The notes under the pieces were generated by a model. It ran no database searches, was not told where the DNA came from, and saw nothing but the letters and a program-made list of their open reading frames with translations. This document shows, piece by piece, positions 6,093 through 6,332 of a DNA stretch of 6,332 nucleotides (the first letter of the stretch is position 1; each line of letters begins with the position of its first letter). Made by a program: the position numbers and the translations under genes. Location: the NCBI GenBank assembly GCA_021802225.1, contig JAKAAS010000110.1:1-6332 (forward strand), read 5' to 3'. This stretch comes from Bacillota bacterium. GTDB lineage: Bacteria; Bacillota_E; Sulfobacillia; Sulfobacillales; Sulfobacillaceae.

Positions 6093-6272
6093 AAGAAGCT
6101 CGCTACAGGGTGGCGGGCTTATGAGGGGACGCCAGCCATCCGGGAATTGTTCTGGGGCGGTTGGCGAGTTGATTCGCCGCTGTTTGCCGCTATTCGCGGC
6201 ATTTGGATGAGGGCTCTATCAGCCAAGTTCCCTTCGGATGCCGGCCGAAGCCCGCAGCGGGGATAGTGAAAG

Positions 6273-6306
6273 CCTATCTGCGTGGGAGAGGCAGGATAGG
6301 TTTTTT
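6273..6306 (+). terminator. Rho-independent terminator, + strand
   Basis: CCTATCTGC (6273-6281) pairs with GCAGGATAGG (6291-6300) through nine pairs with one bulged G and a nine-base loop, followed at once by six T residues (6301-6306). The opposite strand has no comparable T-run, so it stops transcription running rightward. It implies that something upstream, in the region without a recognised gene, is transcribed. The last 26 bases after it (6307-6332) hold nothing I can assign. Confidence 0.85.
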
Positions 6307-6332
6307 GTCAGGGGGTCGTATATCGCGAGGGT

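Larger units (their letters stand above)
5505..6266 (+). pseudogene. Possible decayed or recoded reading frame; no intact gene recognised
   Basis: I see no recognisable gene in this 760-base stretch. The frame of the preceding membrane protein stays open from 5505 to 6263 except for one TGA at 5730-5732, then ends in TAG TGA (6264-6269) four bases before an intrinsic terminator; a non-coding frame of this length should hold about nine stops. The longest uninterrupted part, from GTG 5769, is 165 codons and lacks a ribosome binding site. It matches no family I know. A second frame, 5716-5892, gives a protein-like segment (for example QVVPLACWFWETVGQLGERF), so frameshift decay of an older gene is also possible. 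Several nested inverted repeats lie in the same stretch, so a large structured RNA is the main alternative. Presence of a functional protein is unproven. Confidence 0.25.

Overview
The window most likely comes from a moderately GC-rich, aerobic member of the Bacillota (Firmicutes), possibly of the Sulfobacillus type. This is an inference from three things: purine-rich Shine-Dalgarno sites before several genes, non-ATG starts, and the gene families present. These are a Bacillus-type amidase, a caa3-oxidase CtaG, a HisJ-like PHP phosphatase and a PF13536 EmrE-type transporter. All recognisable genes lie on the + strand, and no tRNA, rRNA, CRISPR array or intact mobile element was seen.

Layout. 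(1) 1-1397: an amidase-signature hydrolase with the full Lys/cis-Ser/Ser catalytic set. Its frame is open to the left edge, so its N-terminus is probably cut off. (2) 1383-4134: a consensus -10 element, then three closely spaced genes: ctaG (cytochrome oxidase assembly), a PHP-domain phosphoesterase and a ten-helix drug/metabolite exporter. Gaps of about 33 bases and no terminator suggest one transcript. (3) 4135-4264: a gap with a small hairpin resembling the ends of IS200/IS605 elements. (4) 4265-5200: an unrecognised 93-residue protein followed by a HAD hydrolase whose ribosome binding site points to a rare CTG start. (5) 5316-5504: a 62-residue single-pass membrane protein. (6) 5505-6272: 770 bases with no recognisable gene, ended by a strong Rho-independent terminator at 6273-6306.

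The last region is the part most worth a second look. The frame of the small membrane protein stays almost free of stops to 6266: after the TGA at 5502 there is one TGA at 5730, then tandem stops just before the terminator. The same stretch also contains nested perfect inverted repeats. It may be a decayed gene, a read-through or recoded gene, or a large structured RNA, and sequence reading alone does not settle which.

The genes do not form one evident pathway. CtaG points to aerobic respiration elsewhere in the genome. The amidase, PHP phosphatase, exporter and HAD protein look like ordinary accessory metabolism and housekeeping.
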